Shown: positions 33,236-44,803, counted from the first letter of the stretch. The stretch: DNA of 64,000 nt from Vespula vulgaris (GCF_905475345.1 NC_066600.1:1471001-1535000); one strand, 5' to 3'. Notes: generated from the letters alone by a model not told the origin. Numbers and translations: made by a program.

Positions 33236-33825
33236 GTATATAGAAAGACGAAGAGAGACGGTGTTGTTGAATATTCGACGTAGCTTCGTGGTCCGCTTAA
33301 GCTCTGCCAGAGTCACAGGGTCGTCGTGGGAGCAGCTAAACTATGCTAGATATATATAGGTATATACTATATGTATGTAACATAGAGCAAAGCGATATCG
33401 AGGTCCGTTATGCGTTACTCTCCTCCGGAGCCCGTTTACAGCGTCGAGCACAGCGATCAAAGGCACCTACTACTATACCTCTCGTTCTAAGATCATCGTC
33501 TCCGACGCTCGACCTCGATACGCGAATGCACCTCCGTAAAACGATATCGTGTTACCTGTTAACATCGAATCGTTTGCTATTTCCCTCTTACAGAATATGT
33601 GGATAGAAAATATAACGGGACCGATTATCGATGGAAAAAAAAAGAAAAGATAAAAAAGAAAAAAATGCAGAAGGGGAAGAGGAAAAATTAGATGGGTCTC
33701 TTTGAAAGATTTTAATATGAAAATAATTGTAAAGAAACGAAGGAAGGAAGGAAGAAAGAAAGAAAGGAAGAAATTATTAAATTAAATTTCTTTATTTATA
33801 ATTTGTTTTATTCTTTTTTTTCTCT

Positions 33826-33833
<8 letters not shown>

Positions 33834-33864
<31 letters not shown>
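33834..33864. repeat. (CT)15 microsatellite
   Basis: A pure CT run within a pyrimidine tract from about 33810. Confidence 0.95.
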
Positions 33865-33869
<5 letters not shown>

Positions 33870-33968
33870 TTTTATGGAATGATATCTTTTGTGTTAACAT
33901 TTTAGTAGCCGCCAGCAATAATAATCGAAGAGAAATCTATGAATATTTTCTCACGGGTACCCGAGGCA

Positions 33969-34009
33969 ATATATATATATTATATTATATTATATATATA
34001 TATACACAC
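33969..34009. repeat. TA/TATAT array
   Basis: TA units with TATTA variants, then a short AC run. Confidence 0.92.
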
Positions 34010-34207
34010 ATCTACCCCATATGTAACAGACGTAACAGGGGAGAACGATTTTAATAGACAGAGAGAAATTTCATAGAATTTCCTTCTCATCTTTAATCGA
34101 AAGGTTCATTCCGATTGCGTTGTCCGATTAATGCCCTACGGAGATGATCGCATCAACGTAGTTAATGTAAAAGGATTCTACGTTTTTCGATGTTGCCGAA
34201 CTGAACG

Positions 34208-34345
34208 AACAAAAAAAGAAAGAAAAAAAGTAAAAAGAAAAGAAAAAGAAAGAGAAAAAGAGAGACAGACAGACAGAGAGAGAGAGAGAGAACGAGAGAG
34301 ATAAAAGATTATAGCAAGGGAAAAAAAGAAAAGGGAAAAGCGCAA
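34208..34345. repeat. Long polypurine tract
   Basis: Nearly pyrimidine-free A/G sequence with CAGA units and a GA array at about 34275-34292. Confidence 0.9.
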
Positions 34346-34700
34346 AAAAATCAAAAGACTGAGAACAGACAGAGAGATCACGTCCCATCATCCATTTCAC
34401 CACACGACACTCGATCAATCTCTCTCTTCTCTCTCTCTTTCTCTCTCTTTCCATTAATACATTTTCGATAATAACCGGACGTTTCCTGAACGGCGGCGTT
34501 TCGCAACGACACGACGCGTAGAAAAGCACGCGTGTGTCGTGTGTATGACGTTATCGAGGGTTTTGAATAGCGGACAAAAACGTAGCGACGTCCGGTTCCT
34601 TCTTTCCATTAGCTCGTTTCCCGTAATATCGAAAGAGACTTTCTCTCTTTTTCTTTTTCTCTTTTTCTTTCTCTTTCGGTCGTGTGTTTCACGCATAATC

Positions 34701-34701
<1 letters not shown>

Positions 34702-34749
<48 letters not shown>
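34702..34749. repeat. (CT)24 microsatellite
   Basis: A pure CT run of about 48 bp. Confidence 0.97.
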
Positions 34750-34752
<3 letters not shown>

Positions 34753-34823
34753 TTTTCGATCCAATTCCACGCGGCTTCTTTACGTTCCCGCGAGAAAAAG
34801 GTTCGAAGGATACGCACGTACTC

Positions 34824-34834
34824 TACACACACAC

Positions 34835-34867
<33 letters not shown>

Positions 34868-34869
34868 CA
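34824..34869. repeat. Compound AC-TA array
   Basis: An AC run, then TATACATA and a pure TA run, then a short AC. Confidence 0.93.
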
Positions 34870-35029
34870 CAACACTGATAACAAGTAGATTCCCTTTGTA
34901 CACGTATGTGTCGCGCCAGGATTGGATTACATTTTCCATTAGCGTGCAGCATCCACTAGCTTTGAATTCGTCCCGTCGTTTTTCACTACCGTTGATTATC
35001 AACCGATTCGGGCTTTTGCTCTGTATCAT

Positions 35030-35058
35030 TTCTCTCTCTCTCTCTCTCTTTCTCTCTG
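35030..35058. repeat. (CT)n array
   Basis: A CT run with one TT interruption. Confidence 0.92.
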
Positions 35059-35708
35059 GCATTTCTTTTTTTTTCTTTTTCATTCTCGTTTCAAGCTCAC
35101 CATGAGATCGTCGTAGTCGCCAAGTTGGCAAAGAGAGAAGACACGATCGATTCCAAATGTTTTAGTTATTAACTTTCACGAACGTACAGATCATATATCG
35201 ATATAATAATTAGGAAGTAAAAAGGACGAAAAAAAAGAAAAGGACAAAAAAGTAAACCCTTTAAAGAGAGCAAAGAAACACTTTCAAACGATATATCTCT
35301 ACTACGAGGAAAATTACCGCGACGATAAAATAAATTGATTTCCTTGATTAATAATTAGACATACATATATATCGTAGGAATATTCAACGATATCAATTTT
35401 AACCATGACGTAACGCATAAAACGTTTGCGACGTATGCTAGTAAGAAACTAACAGGTTCTGAGAAACTAGCGGGTTCGATTAATTTCCAAATTAATTGTA
35501 TATCGAGGAACACGCGATACGTAAGGAGAGTTCCGTTCTCTGATTAGAAACAGTAGTTTCGATGCGACCTTTGTTATAATCTCGAGAAAATAGGAAGGGT
35601 AAACGGTGCATACGAGCAAACGAGCTAGCAGCTCGCGAGCAACGGGCCACGTAATTTTCATAACTTCTCGCGGAGACAATAAACGTACTCCTCTGTTCTC
35701 TTATCTCT

Positions 35709-35710
35709 CT

Positions 35711-35746
<36 letters not shown>

Positions 35747-35752
35747 CTTCTC
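35709..35752. repeat. (CT)n array
   Basis: A CT run of about 26 bp, continuing imperfectly. Confidence 0.93.
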
Positions 35753-36086
35753 TGGAAAACGGATAGCGGCTAAGTGGCTGGAACCGAGCTATCCTTCCTT
35801 CTCTCAGCAACTTTTCCTAACTGAAGCTAACTGGTCTACTGTTTCTATCTACTATCTATCTATATATCTATCTCTTTCTATCTTCCTCTCTATCTCTATC
35901 TCAATCTCTATCTATCTCTTTCCTTTTCTCATCTCTCTCCAGCCTTACAACGTGTTCTCAATTTATCTCTATATCGACCTTCTCTCTTCCTTCTCATTCC
36001 TCGTGCTTTTCTCACCTTTCTCTCTCTCTCTCTTTCTCTCGTTGAAAACCATGTGCGAACAAAAAGTCAATGCTTCCTGCTACCTC

Positions 36087-36141
36087 GTTCGTTCGTTCGT
36101 TCGTTCGTTTGTTTCACTATCTCTCTCTCTCTCTCTCTCCC
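36087..36141. repeat. (TTCG)n then (CT)n array
   Basis: About six CGTT units followed by a CT run. Confidence 0.93.
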
Positions 36142-36393
36142 TCGTTGTTTCTCTCTTTCTCTCTTAGAACTACAGCAACGAACGAAAACCGCTTCGTAAT
36201 TTCACGAGGAAATCTAATTTGCGTATTTACGAGAACCGCTGTACCGTCCTCCACTCGACCGACTTCCAAAGCCTGGAAACTGGATATTCCTGGCGACGAA
36301 AATCCTTTTTACTCGACTACGTGATACGACGATGTTTCTAAACGTTTTACTCGAGACAGATAGAGATAAAGAAAAGGGGAGGAAAAGAGAGAG

Positions 36394-36394
<1 letters not shown>

Positions 36395-36429
<35 letters not shown>
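36395..36429. repeat. (GA)n array
   Basis: A GA run within a purine tract from about 36360. Confidence 0.93.
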
Positions 36430-36431
<2 letters not shown>

Positions 36432-37505
36432 GATAAATGTGTGATAATACATTAGAAGCTACTTACTCTTTCTTACTCGCGTCAAAACTAAGGAAATTAT
36501 TAGATTTATAAAAAATATTGATTTATGATACTCTAGATATCGTGATGTTTTACTCTAACAAACAAAACGGGTATAAGAGATTATCGACGATGAGACTTAA
36601 TTGAAAAAGAAGGAGAAAAAAGAAAAGAAAAGAAAATTTCTATATAAATTTTCAAACCACGAGAATTAAATTCATTATTGAGATTGACAAATTTCGGAAA
36701 ACTCACGATACGTTTCCCTTTCCTTCTCGGTTTTTTCTTTGGATAGCTTTGGAATATTAAAAATTCTATCTAAAGCATTCGGCATGTTACAATTAACGTG
36801 GAGGGGAAGGAAAAGTAAGAAAAAAGAAAAAGAAAAAAGAAAACGAAAAGATAAAAATGATAGGGATGGTAAAAATTTGAAGAATGCAAAGCGAACGTCG
36901 TCGAACGAGCTTTTTATTTTTTTTTTTATTTTTTTTTTCCTCATCGAACTATCGATATCCAAGTTGATATAAATTGTATGATGGAAAAGGATGAAGGATG
37001 AAAGGGAATAAAGTATTCAGTATGTGCACGTGCTGTTGGAGGAAACGTTCGATGTTAAGAATAGCGTGTATGTGGGTGTATGCGTGTTTGCTTATATCGC
37101 GCGCGCTTGTTTAAAAGTACCAGAAGAGAATTCTTGTTGTTTTTTTCTTTATTTTCAATGTTACTTACTACTTTTCAAAGCTTTCCCTTTCTCTCTTATT
37201 CACTTCTTGTTTCTCCCTTATATTGGGTTCGCTCGACTAACCAAGAAGAAATCAAATTAGACGCTTTTGATGTGGATCGGTCGTGCGAGATTCGGTTCTA
37301 TTGCTTTCTTTCTATCTTTGTCTCTCTCTCTGTTAAAGTAGAGGGTAATAACAGTGTATATGTATGTATCTGTTTGTATGTCTAGTGTATATGTGGGTGT
37401 ATGTGTATACGAAGTGGCCGCGAGGGGTTGTAAACTCGTCCAAACCAAAGGATAAGGATAGAAAAGGAGATATAAAGAGAAATAGAGATAGAGAGATAGA
37501 GAGAC

Positions 37506-37518
<13 letters not shown>

Positions 37519-37549
<31 letters not shown>
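37519..37549. repeat. (GA)15 microsatellite
   Basis: A pure GA run preceded by imperfect GATA/GACA from about 37460. Confidence 0.95.
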
Positions 37550-37550
<1 letters not shown>

Positions 37551-37959
37551 CTTCGAGAGGGTGAAATGAAAGCGAATCTCAAGCTAAAGGAACTTATATA
37601 TGTTGTACGTAAATATATGTTCGCTCGTGGCTCCTTAACGAATATTACCAAAGTTCCTTTCGACATATGTTATACAATAAGCTTTTCTAAACTTCACCCT
37701 ATCTCTTTTTATCTTATTCCACGCTAGGATTATTTTTCTTTTTTCTTTTCTCTCTCGCCCAACACAAATAATAATACAAAAGAAAGATTTCTCTACTTAT
37801 ACCTTTATCGTTAATACAGCCGATAAAAATTTCTTAAATTACGTATGATTCCTTTTTATTTACATCGAGTTTTGCAAGTTATCTCTTTCTCTTTTGTTAT
37901 CGTACGATTAGAATCTTGGAATAATTTTCTTGCAAATTGAATGATTCGATTTTATCAGT

Positions 37960-37987
37960 ATATTAATATATACGTATATATTAATAT
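37960..37987. repeat. 28-bp perfect palindrome
   Basis: A spacer-free palindrome centred on TACGTA (37971-37976). Each half ends in ATTAAT, and the symmetry breaks only at T37959/G37988. It is TA-rich but not a simple TA array, because ATTAAT and CG break the dinucleotide pattern on both sides. Confidence 0.95.
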
Positions 37988-38085
37988 GCTTAATTAATTA
38001 ATAGAACGAAATACGTAATAAATTCGATAAATTCGATGAAAAAACGTGGTAACTGATGTATGGATGACGATCGTGTTACGATAAA

Positions 38086-38172
38086 AGAATCGAATCGAAT
38101 CGAATCGAATCGTTCGTTCGTTCGTTCGGTTCGTACGTATGTACGTACGTTCGTTCACTAGCTAGCTAGCTG
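38086..38172. repeat. Composite of GAATC, GTTC, ACGT and CTAG arrays
   Basis: Four different short arrays stand back to back: GAATC/TCGAA pentamers, then CGTT tetramers, ACGT-type units, and CTAG/TAGC units to about 38170. Confidence 0.93.
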
Positions 38173-39944
38173 GCGAGAGAATTTCCGATCGGCCGCAGTA
38201 AAACAATTCCCTGGAAGCTTTAGAATTCTGATAAATCGAAAGGGAAGTGAAGTTCGATGAAGCAAGCGAGCGTAACGCGGGAAAGCAGAAATGGCTCTCT
38301 CTCTCCTTCTTTCTCTCTCTCTCTCTCTATGCGTGCACGTCGCTACGATATGTTTGTTCGCGAAATAAAATTGGAAAGAACTGTAACTGGTATCGGCTCG
38401 ATACGTCCCAATGGAGAACATAGGAGAAACGAAGCGAACATATACAGTTAGCTACAATGAAAAACCAACTTCTTCAACATTCCATCATTTCGCAAAACTT
38501 TTGTGTTTATATTTGACTGTAATTCAAATAAAGAAAAGAAAAGAAAAAAAAAAGAAGGAAAAGAGACGTACGAGAAAAGAAAAACTATATATATCGTCAC
38601 AATTGTAAAATATTTTTCATTTTTTTCTCTCATTATGAATTATGATGTTATTACAAACTTTTTCTACTTTACCCTCTTTCTTTTTCCTTCTTTCGCATAC
38701 ATATGGTTATCATCTCACCCTTAAATCATTCGATTTGATTAGATTCGTTCGGACGTTGACCACTCTAACGAAAAATTACACTTCGAGTGGCACACGCATC
38801 AAATTTTTTCTTATCTCCATCTAACACACGCACTTTTCCCTTTCTCTTCCTCTCTCCCTCTCTATTTCCCTCTGTTCTAGATTACGTGTTCTTTACGCGT
38901 TATCGAAACGCATTCGCATCGGTCACGTGCGTATACTATTCGTTGGTCGTTGTCCTCATTCTCCTTCCTCATCTAACGTCCCGTCGGTCGGTCAGTCGTT
39001 TCGATTCTTTCCGTGAGATTAACGACGAATAACGATTTGAAAATTCTAACGAACAATGCTATCGGCATGCCACAACGCCGTCATTTCAAACGACTATTAA
39101 GCTTTACAACGTTAAGGAATACGTCGGCTTATGGGAACAACAATTACATATGTATACATATTTATATATATCTTTTTATATTATTCTTTCTTTTTATTTA
39201 TTTTTTTTTCTTTGTAATAATCGTTTTGCAATTTTATTGACGTAACACACAGGTTCTCTATCGACGTTTCTCCCTCTCTCTCTCTCTCTAATCAACTAAC
39301 AAAATTATCTTGATTAGCATGAACGTTGTTACGCGTAGCTCGATTGTGTAATTAAACGAAATTTCGTAACGAGAGACTGGTGTCGATTTAACTGTTAAAA
39401 TCTATCGTTCAAACAGATTAGAAAAACAATTGGTACCGTAGTACGGAAACTGGTTTGAAATATTATAAAAATTCATTTCTCCTTGATTTGAAATATAAAA
39501 TAATTTCGATAATGATTAATAATTATTAAATACACAGGGATATACAATCCGTTTAACGTTAAAATTTGATCTAAAAGCCGTCAATCTACTTTGCATTATA
39601 AATTTAAACGATTCGAAAAAAAAGGTGGAAGTGTTGAAAATACTTTTCAATCCGTTTGAAAATTCTCTCTTAGCTTTTAAAATACGTCGTGGTAGTTACG
39701 TTTACAGAGAGCTTTAGTCATCTCTTTCTCTTTCTCTTTTTCTCTCTCTCTCTCTCTGTCTCTCGTTCTCTCTCTTTCATCCGACACAGCGAATGACGAT
39801 GTCCAGCATAGAAAAAACGAAGTCGACTTATTAACGTAAAACGTTTTGGAATATAGTAAATCTATGGAATTACTCCGCTCAGCTTTCTCGAGCCATGAAA
39901 AAGTGCTTTTTCTCTATACACGTTCGAGAAGGAGAGAAAGAAAG

Positions 39945-39952
<8 letters not shown>

Positions 39953-39992
<40 letters not shown>
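39953..39992. repeat. (GA)20 microsatellite
   Basis: A GA run of about 40 bp. First of a series of same-strand GA arrays. Confidence 0.96.
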
Positions 39993-39996
<4 letters not shown>

Positions 39997-40186
39997 GAGG
40001 AGATAGAGATAGAGAGATTATTTCGTCCCGTTTTACATTTTTATATCGCAATCCACGATATAATTCTAGCCAACCCATGAATATAGAAAATCGTAAATAT
40101 ACGGTAGGTGTATGTTTGGTTATCCTTTTCTACAGAAATTTACGCGGAAAAGAAGCACCAAAGCGTGTGCGTGTTTTTTCATGAAA

Positions 40187-40254
<68 letters not shown>
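40187..40254. repeat. Long GA array with AAGA interruptions
   Basis: About 68 bp of GA with a few GACA/GAAA variants, followed by a short GT run. Confidence 0.96.
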
Positions 40255-40399
40255 TGTGTGTGTAGGTCTATGAATTATAAACGAGAATAAGCTAAAAGTT
40301 GTTTGAAAGGATTTAAATTTTGACAAGTCGAACTTTCATTCTTTCTAAGCTCTTCTGAGCGTCCTAAAGTTTCAACCTTACTTTGTCTAAAATTGAAAG

Positions 40400-40404
<5 letters not shown>

Positions 40405-40444
<40 letters not shown>
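40405..40444. repeat. (GA)20 microsatellite
   Basis: A pure GA run of 40 bp. Confidence 0.97.
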
Positions 40445-40447
<3 letters not shown>

Positions 40448-40464
40448 GATAATGATAAAGAGGA

Positions 40465-40680
40465 AGAGAGAAATAAGATCGAGCGACGCCAATGCCGACC
40501 GGTCATGCTTACAGACTATGCTTCATTTTCTTTTCGAGGCTTTTGGCACGCGATGTCTTAAAGGTTTCCACGTAAGGGACTTAGAAAAGGGTCAGTGGAT
40601 GAAATGCGAGCATGCACGGAAAGCATTCTATTCTCTGTCTTTCTTCAGGATTGAATGACCTACAAGATAGCATAATTTTT
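40465..40680. promoter_or_regulatory. Candidate island between GA arrays (40.5 kb)
   Basis: About 210 bp of complex sequence isolated between two GA arrays. A plus-strand frame starting upstream in the GA array stays open to about 40658 with no recognisable motif. It could be a small element or part of a transcript. Confidence 0.2.
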
Positions 40681-40748
40681 CTAAGAAGGGTAACATTATC
40701 CGAACGTATCGTGACAATCTAATATTTGATTTTTCTCATTAAAATAGA

Positions 40749-40752
<4 letters not shown>

Positions 40753-40781
<29 letters not shown>
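40753..40781. repeat. (GA)14 microsatellite
   Basis: A pure GA run of 29 bp. Confidence 0.95.
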
Positions 40782-40787
<6 letters not shown>

Positions 40788-40855
40788 TAAAACTGCGTAA
40801 AAAATATCAACACTGATATTTCGATCGTAAAAGTGTCCCATGAAAAAAACATTAA

Positions 40856-41035
40856 CTTCATTTCGAGAAAAGCAGAGTTACCTATAAGAATTGTAAAAAT
40901 TGTTCCGCAGATCCCCCTTTAGGAAAATATTCAAGCCCGGAAATAATAACCACCCTTACGAGGCATTGGGATATAATAAACGATGTACATAAGGAAAGCG
41001 AGGGCATTAAGGTTTCCAACGGAGAAAAACTTTAG
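40856..41035 (+). other. Candidate short terminal exon or conserved element (40.9 kb)
   Basis: After a TAA at 40853-40855 the plus frame is open for 59 codons to TAG at 41033-41035. It has no in-frame ATG. From 40911 on it is non-repetitive and hydrophilic (for example LTRHWDIINDVHKESEG), preceded by TGTTCCGCAG (40901-40910), a weak splice-acceptor-like sequence that would give a phase-1 junction. I recognise no family. The segment also contains AATAAACG and CATTAAGG words typical of non-coding elements. About 59 open codons is unremarkable by chance, so this is only a lead. Confidence 0.15.
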
Positions 41036-41194
41036 CCCTTGTAGAGGAGAGCAAGCTAAACGGTGATAAAAATTCAGTGATATCTCAAGACTCGGTGTAT
41101 ATATCTGTTCTATTTCGTGGAAAGCCGATACGATGCGAAAGAGAAACGTGGAATAGGTCTTCGCACGAGGACGTTGGCAATTTTGTTTAAGGTG

Positions 41195-41199
41195 TGAGG

Positions 41200-41230
<31 letters not shown>

Positions 41231-41275
41231 GAAGAAAGGAAAAAGAAGAACGAAGGAAGAAGAAAGAGAGGGAAA
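41195..41275. repeat. GA array with purine continuation
   Basis: GA at about 41199-41216, then AGAG/GGAA purines to about 41275. Confidence 0.93.
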
Positions 41276-41319
41276 GTCTAAAAAAGCGGCCGAATTCGTG
41301 TAGGTCGGTGAACAGAGTA

Positions 41320-41325
<6 letters not shown>

Positions 41326-41355
<30 letters not shown>
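41326..41355. repeat. (GA)15 microsatellite
   Basis: A GA run continuing as imperfect purines to 41382. Confidence 0.95.
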
Positions 41356-41359
<4 letters not shown>

Positions 41360-41570
41360 TAGAAAGGGAAAGAAAGAGAGAGGTTTGTCGCCCGTTTGCT
41401 ACGTGACGTGACCCGAGGCAAGGGAGGCCAACATCCCTTTCTTTCTTCTCTTCGTCTTGCTACTCTCCACCCCTTGTATGTTCTTCCGCCTGGAGTGGCA
41501 GCGCGAAGAGAAAACGGAGCAGAAAGAAACAGACAGGACGGGTCAAAGGAAGACAAAGACAGAGAGAAAG

Positions 41571-41573
41571 TAT

Positions 41574-41607
<34 letters not shown>

Positions 41608-41642
41608 GAAAGAGAGAGAGAGAGAGAGTGATAGAGAGAGAA
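41571..41642. repeat. GA array with AAAG interruptions
   Basis: Two GA blocks at about 41573-41595 and 41610-41628, within purines. Confidence 0.95.
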
Positions 41643-41818
41643 ACTCCTTCGAAACTCGGGCGATAAAAGTAATCTCTTCCGGAAGACAACGTAGCCTACC
41701 ATTGGCAAATGAGAGTGTCATCTTCCTGATTGCCCTGAGAACGATCGCCCTCCTTTTAGTTTGCACGGGAGGAGAAGGAAGGGATGAGGCTCATGGAAAA
41801 GGGCGAACGCGTGAGGGA

Positions 41819-41820
<2 letters not shown>

Positions 41821-41865
<45 letters not shown>
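41821..41865. repeat. (GA)n microsatellite
   Basis: Mostly pure GA, last of the same-strand GA series. Confidence 0.96.
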
Positions 41866-41866
<1 letters not shown>

Positions 41867-42007
41867 TAGCCCGCACGAATATTAGCCCCATGTTCACGAA
41901 AGAGAATATATAAAGTTAGATAGAGAACACCGTACTGATACTCGTTTGCGCAAACGCTCGCTTTCCTCCCTTCTTCCTTTCTTCCCTTCTTCCCTTCTCT
42001 ATTTCTT

Positions 42008-42008
<1 letters not shown>

Positions 42009-42054
<46 letters not shown>
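42009..42054. repeat. (CT)n microsatellite
   Basis: CT with one TT interruption, preceded by CTTCC/CTTTC pyrimidines from about 41965. Confidence 0.96.
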
Positions 42055-42058
<4 letters not shown>

Positions 42059-42256
42059 TTTAGTTCGACGATGACGAATCGAGGATGAAAGGGAAACTTT
42101 ATTCTTTAGACGCTACGAGGTGTGGTTTTTAACACTCTCCTTGTTGTTTGTCACACAGATATTGTTGCTTTAATCTCCCTTCTATACAACACACATAGTT
42201 TTATATATTCCGTGAGAAAATTGGTATAGTACGATTCGTACATTATAATCGGCTTT

Positions 42257-42259
<3 letters not shown>

Positions 42260-42303
<44 letters not shown>
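42260..42303. repeat. (CT)22 microsatellite
   Basis: A pure CT run of about 44 bp. Confidence 0.97.
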
Positions 42304-42308
<5 letters not shown>

Positions 42309-42650
42309 CTCTATCTCTCTCCATACGGGATCGATCAATTTTTTTTTTCGTTCTTTCCTCTTTTTTCTTTTATTTATTTAGTTATTTATTTTTTAACAAG
42401 GATGATCCAATGTATTATTGAAAAAAAGAGAGAGAGAGAATCATATATCGATTATCGGTATGATCAGGAAATATCGTGTTCTTTGTAAAAAAAAAAAAAT
42501 ATAACAGGAATGTCGCTCAAATGTCGATCGATTAATTCATTCATTAATCATGAGAAGATCAATAATTTTGACGATTTTTAGACAATATTATTATTTGTTC
42601 TTTTCCTAAGTATTTATCTTTTTTTTTCTATCTTATGTGAAATATGAATG

Positions 42651-42652
<2 letters not shown>

Positions 42653-42691
<39 letters not shown>
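42653..42691. repeat. (CT)n microsatellite
   Basis: A CT run with a CCC at the start. Confidence 0.95.
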
Positions 42692-42694
<3 letters not shown>

Positions 42695-43489
42695 GTATTC
42701 GAATGAATGTGAATTTATCAGAACGATCTCTTTTTTTCGAAGAAGAACGAAGCTCGTTACATCGTTACAACCAACTCATACGCGACGAATGCGTTCAACG
42801 AAGAAAAATATTTTCCGTTGGTCGAGCCGATAGAAAGGATTCACCGATGTCGAAAATTAGAGATCGAACGCTACGATGAGGTCTACCGTCGTGGGAATTC
42901 CCGTACGAACGCGGATCACGATGATCTCTGATCTCTGACACGCGTCGAGATCATCTCCTCCCCATTCCTTCGTAACAAACAATTTTATCTCTTATCTCTT
43001 CTATCTACTCTATCTACTAAAAATATTTCTTGAACGTTTTCATGGGAGTAAAAGTTCTTTAATGCTCTTGTCACTTTTCTTTTCTTTTTTTATCTTTACC
43101 AGTCATTAAGCGATACGTGTACTATTTCATTGCAATTAAATATCTACTTACTCTACCAACCCCTCGTATACGAAAGAAAAATAATTCTAATTATTCCAAT
43201 TACTTACTAGATCAATCTGATAAATCTTTCGAAATACATATTTCTAATCAAGAGTTCAAACGAATGTTTAAAACAACAACTTGTTATTATTTCAATTTAA
43301 TTACTTGCTCGTTATATTACCTTATTTTAAATTACTTGTTCGAATTAGCAAACTTGAAAGAATTTTATGATTGCAAACGATCTACAAAGACCAATGTTTC
43401 TTTCAAGATGGAACGAGTAAAAGGAGACAAAGCGGAGAAGGAAGAGGAGGAGGAGAAAGAGTGGAGTGTAGGCTAGAGGGAGAGAGGCA

Positions 43490-43690
43490 GAGAGAGGGAG
43501 AGAAAAGCACGCGACGTAGAGAACGATACTCGAGAAGCACATAGTCCCGACCAATATGTCCTAACGACGCTAGACGGCGTTAATTCAGGCAAACACGCGA
43601 GAGAGCTGTTTGCTCTTCCGAGGCCGAGCGCAGAGGCAGTCGATGGCACGCGCACAAACCCACTAGTACCCACACGGACGAATCAATTAT
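43490..43690. promoter_or_regulatory. GC-richer candidate island (43.5 kb)
   Basis: About 190 bp, markedly more GC-rich than its flanks, with CGACGCTAGACGGCGTTAATTC and several CpG-rich words. It might be a regulatory element or a promoter-proximal segment, but no TATA/Inr arrangement or adjacent gene supports a promoter call. Confidence 0.2.
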
Positions 43691-43787
43691 TCGAATTCAA
43701 GCGTCGCGACACCAAGTCCCGTCGGAATAACGCCACTTTCGCGGTGGTGACCTCTGAGAGATCAACGGGGGTATTAGACAATAGATG

Positions 43788-43834
43788 GAGAGAGAGAGAG
43801 AGAAGGAGAAATAAAGAGAGAGAGAGAGAGAGAG
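43788..43834. repeat. GA arrays
   Basis: Two GA blocks separated by AAGGAGAAATAA. Confidence 0.93.
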
Positions 43835-44399
43835 AACACAAGGATTGCATTAACCGATTACGTACGAGAATTTCCATGGTTTTTTTTTTCCTTTTTTTAT
43901 CTTTCTCTTTCTTTTTTTTTTTCAATCTTAATGGAGATTGTGTTGGGTATAAAAAATTTTCGATTGAAAATATATGAATTTTGATGTTAATTAATTCATA
44001 TTTCTTACGAAGAATAATAAATATATATAAATATTAATTATTATATGTATATATGTATATGTATGTGTGTGTATATTCGTAATATATATAGATATCAATT
44101 TTTTAACACGTATCTAGGTATTTATCATTGTTAGATGTAAATCAAAAAGCTGTCGAAAAAGTAGAAGATTGAATGAGAATGATATATAGATAGAGATAAA
44201 ATAGCTACCTAGTGGTAGGTAATATTATCGATTTAGTTGATAATTAAGAACAACAAACCCAACGAATTCTCAATTATCGACGAATAATTCCACAATTCGG
44301 AAAGAGAAGTAAACTGCGCGTTGCGTTAATAATCAAGTTTTGCCCGGCGATATCATAAATTTCGCGCGCATTGTCCAAGAGAGATTAAACGGGATTTCG

Positions 44400-44520
44400 T
44401 ATATACATTTACGCGTATATACGTATACACGTACATATGTGCGTGTACGTACATAGGTACGTACATACGTAGAAATGAGATCACACCCACTCATACGTAC
44501 GTACGTACGCACGCACGCGT
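44400..44520. repeat. ACGT/ACGC/ACAT-rich tract
   Basis: Alternating TA/GTAC-type tetranucleotides, including four ACGT units and CGCACGCACG. Confidence 0.88.
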
Positions 44521-44754
44521 ACAAACACAGATGAAATAGGTAGAGACAGACACACATATTGTGCATTGCAACGACTGCAAAACGCGTAAGGGGAGATGAG
44601 GTAGGGATAAACGAAATGCCGAGCGCAGTTTGTTTCTCGCGAACCATTTCGGGAAGGCAGATTCTCGAGTGCAATAAACGCACCACCGCCATCGAGATAA
44701 GACGCGATCGCGCGTAAAATGTTTCCGTTTCCTTTCTCTCTCTCTTTCTCTCTA

Positions 44755-44770
44755 TACATATATATATATA

Positions 44771-44803
<33 letters not shown>
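44755..44803. repeat. Compound TA-GT-GTAT array
   Basis: TA to about 44771, GT to about 44787, then GTAT units to about 44803. Confidence 0.95.

Larger units (their letters stand above)
32220..37959. other. AT-rich non-coding block with many arrays
   Basis: I see no gene here. Notable contents are listed separately. Further low-complexity sequence includes pyrimidine tracts at 32475-32545, AC and GA near 33161-33235, GATA/CTAT-like tracts at 35840-35940, purines at 36360-36430 and A-rich purines at 36805-36870. Complex segments at about 33240-33345, 35460-35690 and 36170-36320 could be small elements but hold no distinctive motif. Confidence 0.5.
37988..40464. other. AT-rich non-coding block
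   Basis: Contains the tetranucleotide composite at 38.1 kb, CT at 38310-38330 and T/A-rich tracts at 38530-38640 and 39170-39215. CT arrays lie near 39270-39290 and 39721-39777, and GA arrays follow from 39953. No gene seen. The open frames are short and featureless. Confidence 0.5.
41036..43489. other. Microsatellite-dense non-coding block
   Basis: GA arrays dominate to about 41862 and CT arrays from 42009 to 42687. T-rich tracts lie near 42339-42395. A 119-codon plus frame at 43117-43476 starts at GTG, ends in a Glu-rich tail read through a GGA tract, and has no motif. No gene called. Confidence 0.55.

Noticed and set aside
34539..35105. 188-codon plus-strand frame
   Set aside because: Built mostly on CT and TA arrays (Ser-Leu and Ile-Tyr runs).
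44597..44604. TGAGGTAG, identical to the let-7 seed
   Set aside because: The following bases are GGATAAACG and do not continue as let-7, and I see no complementary arm for a precursor nearby.
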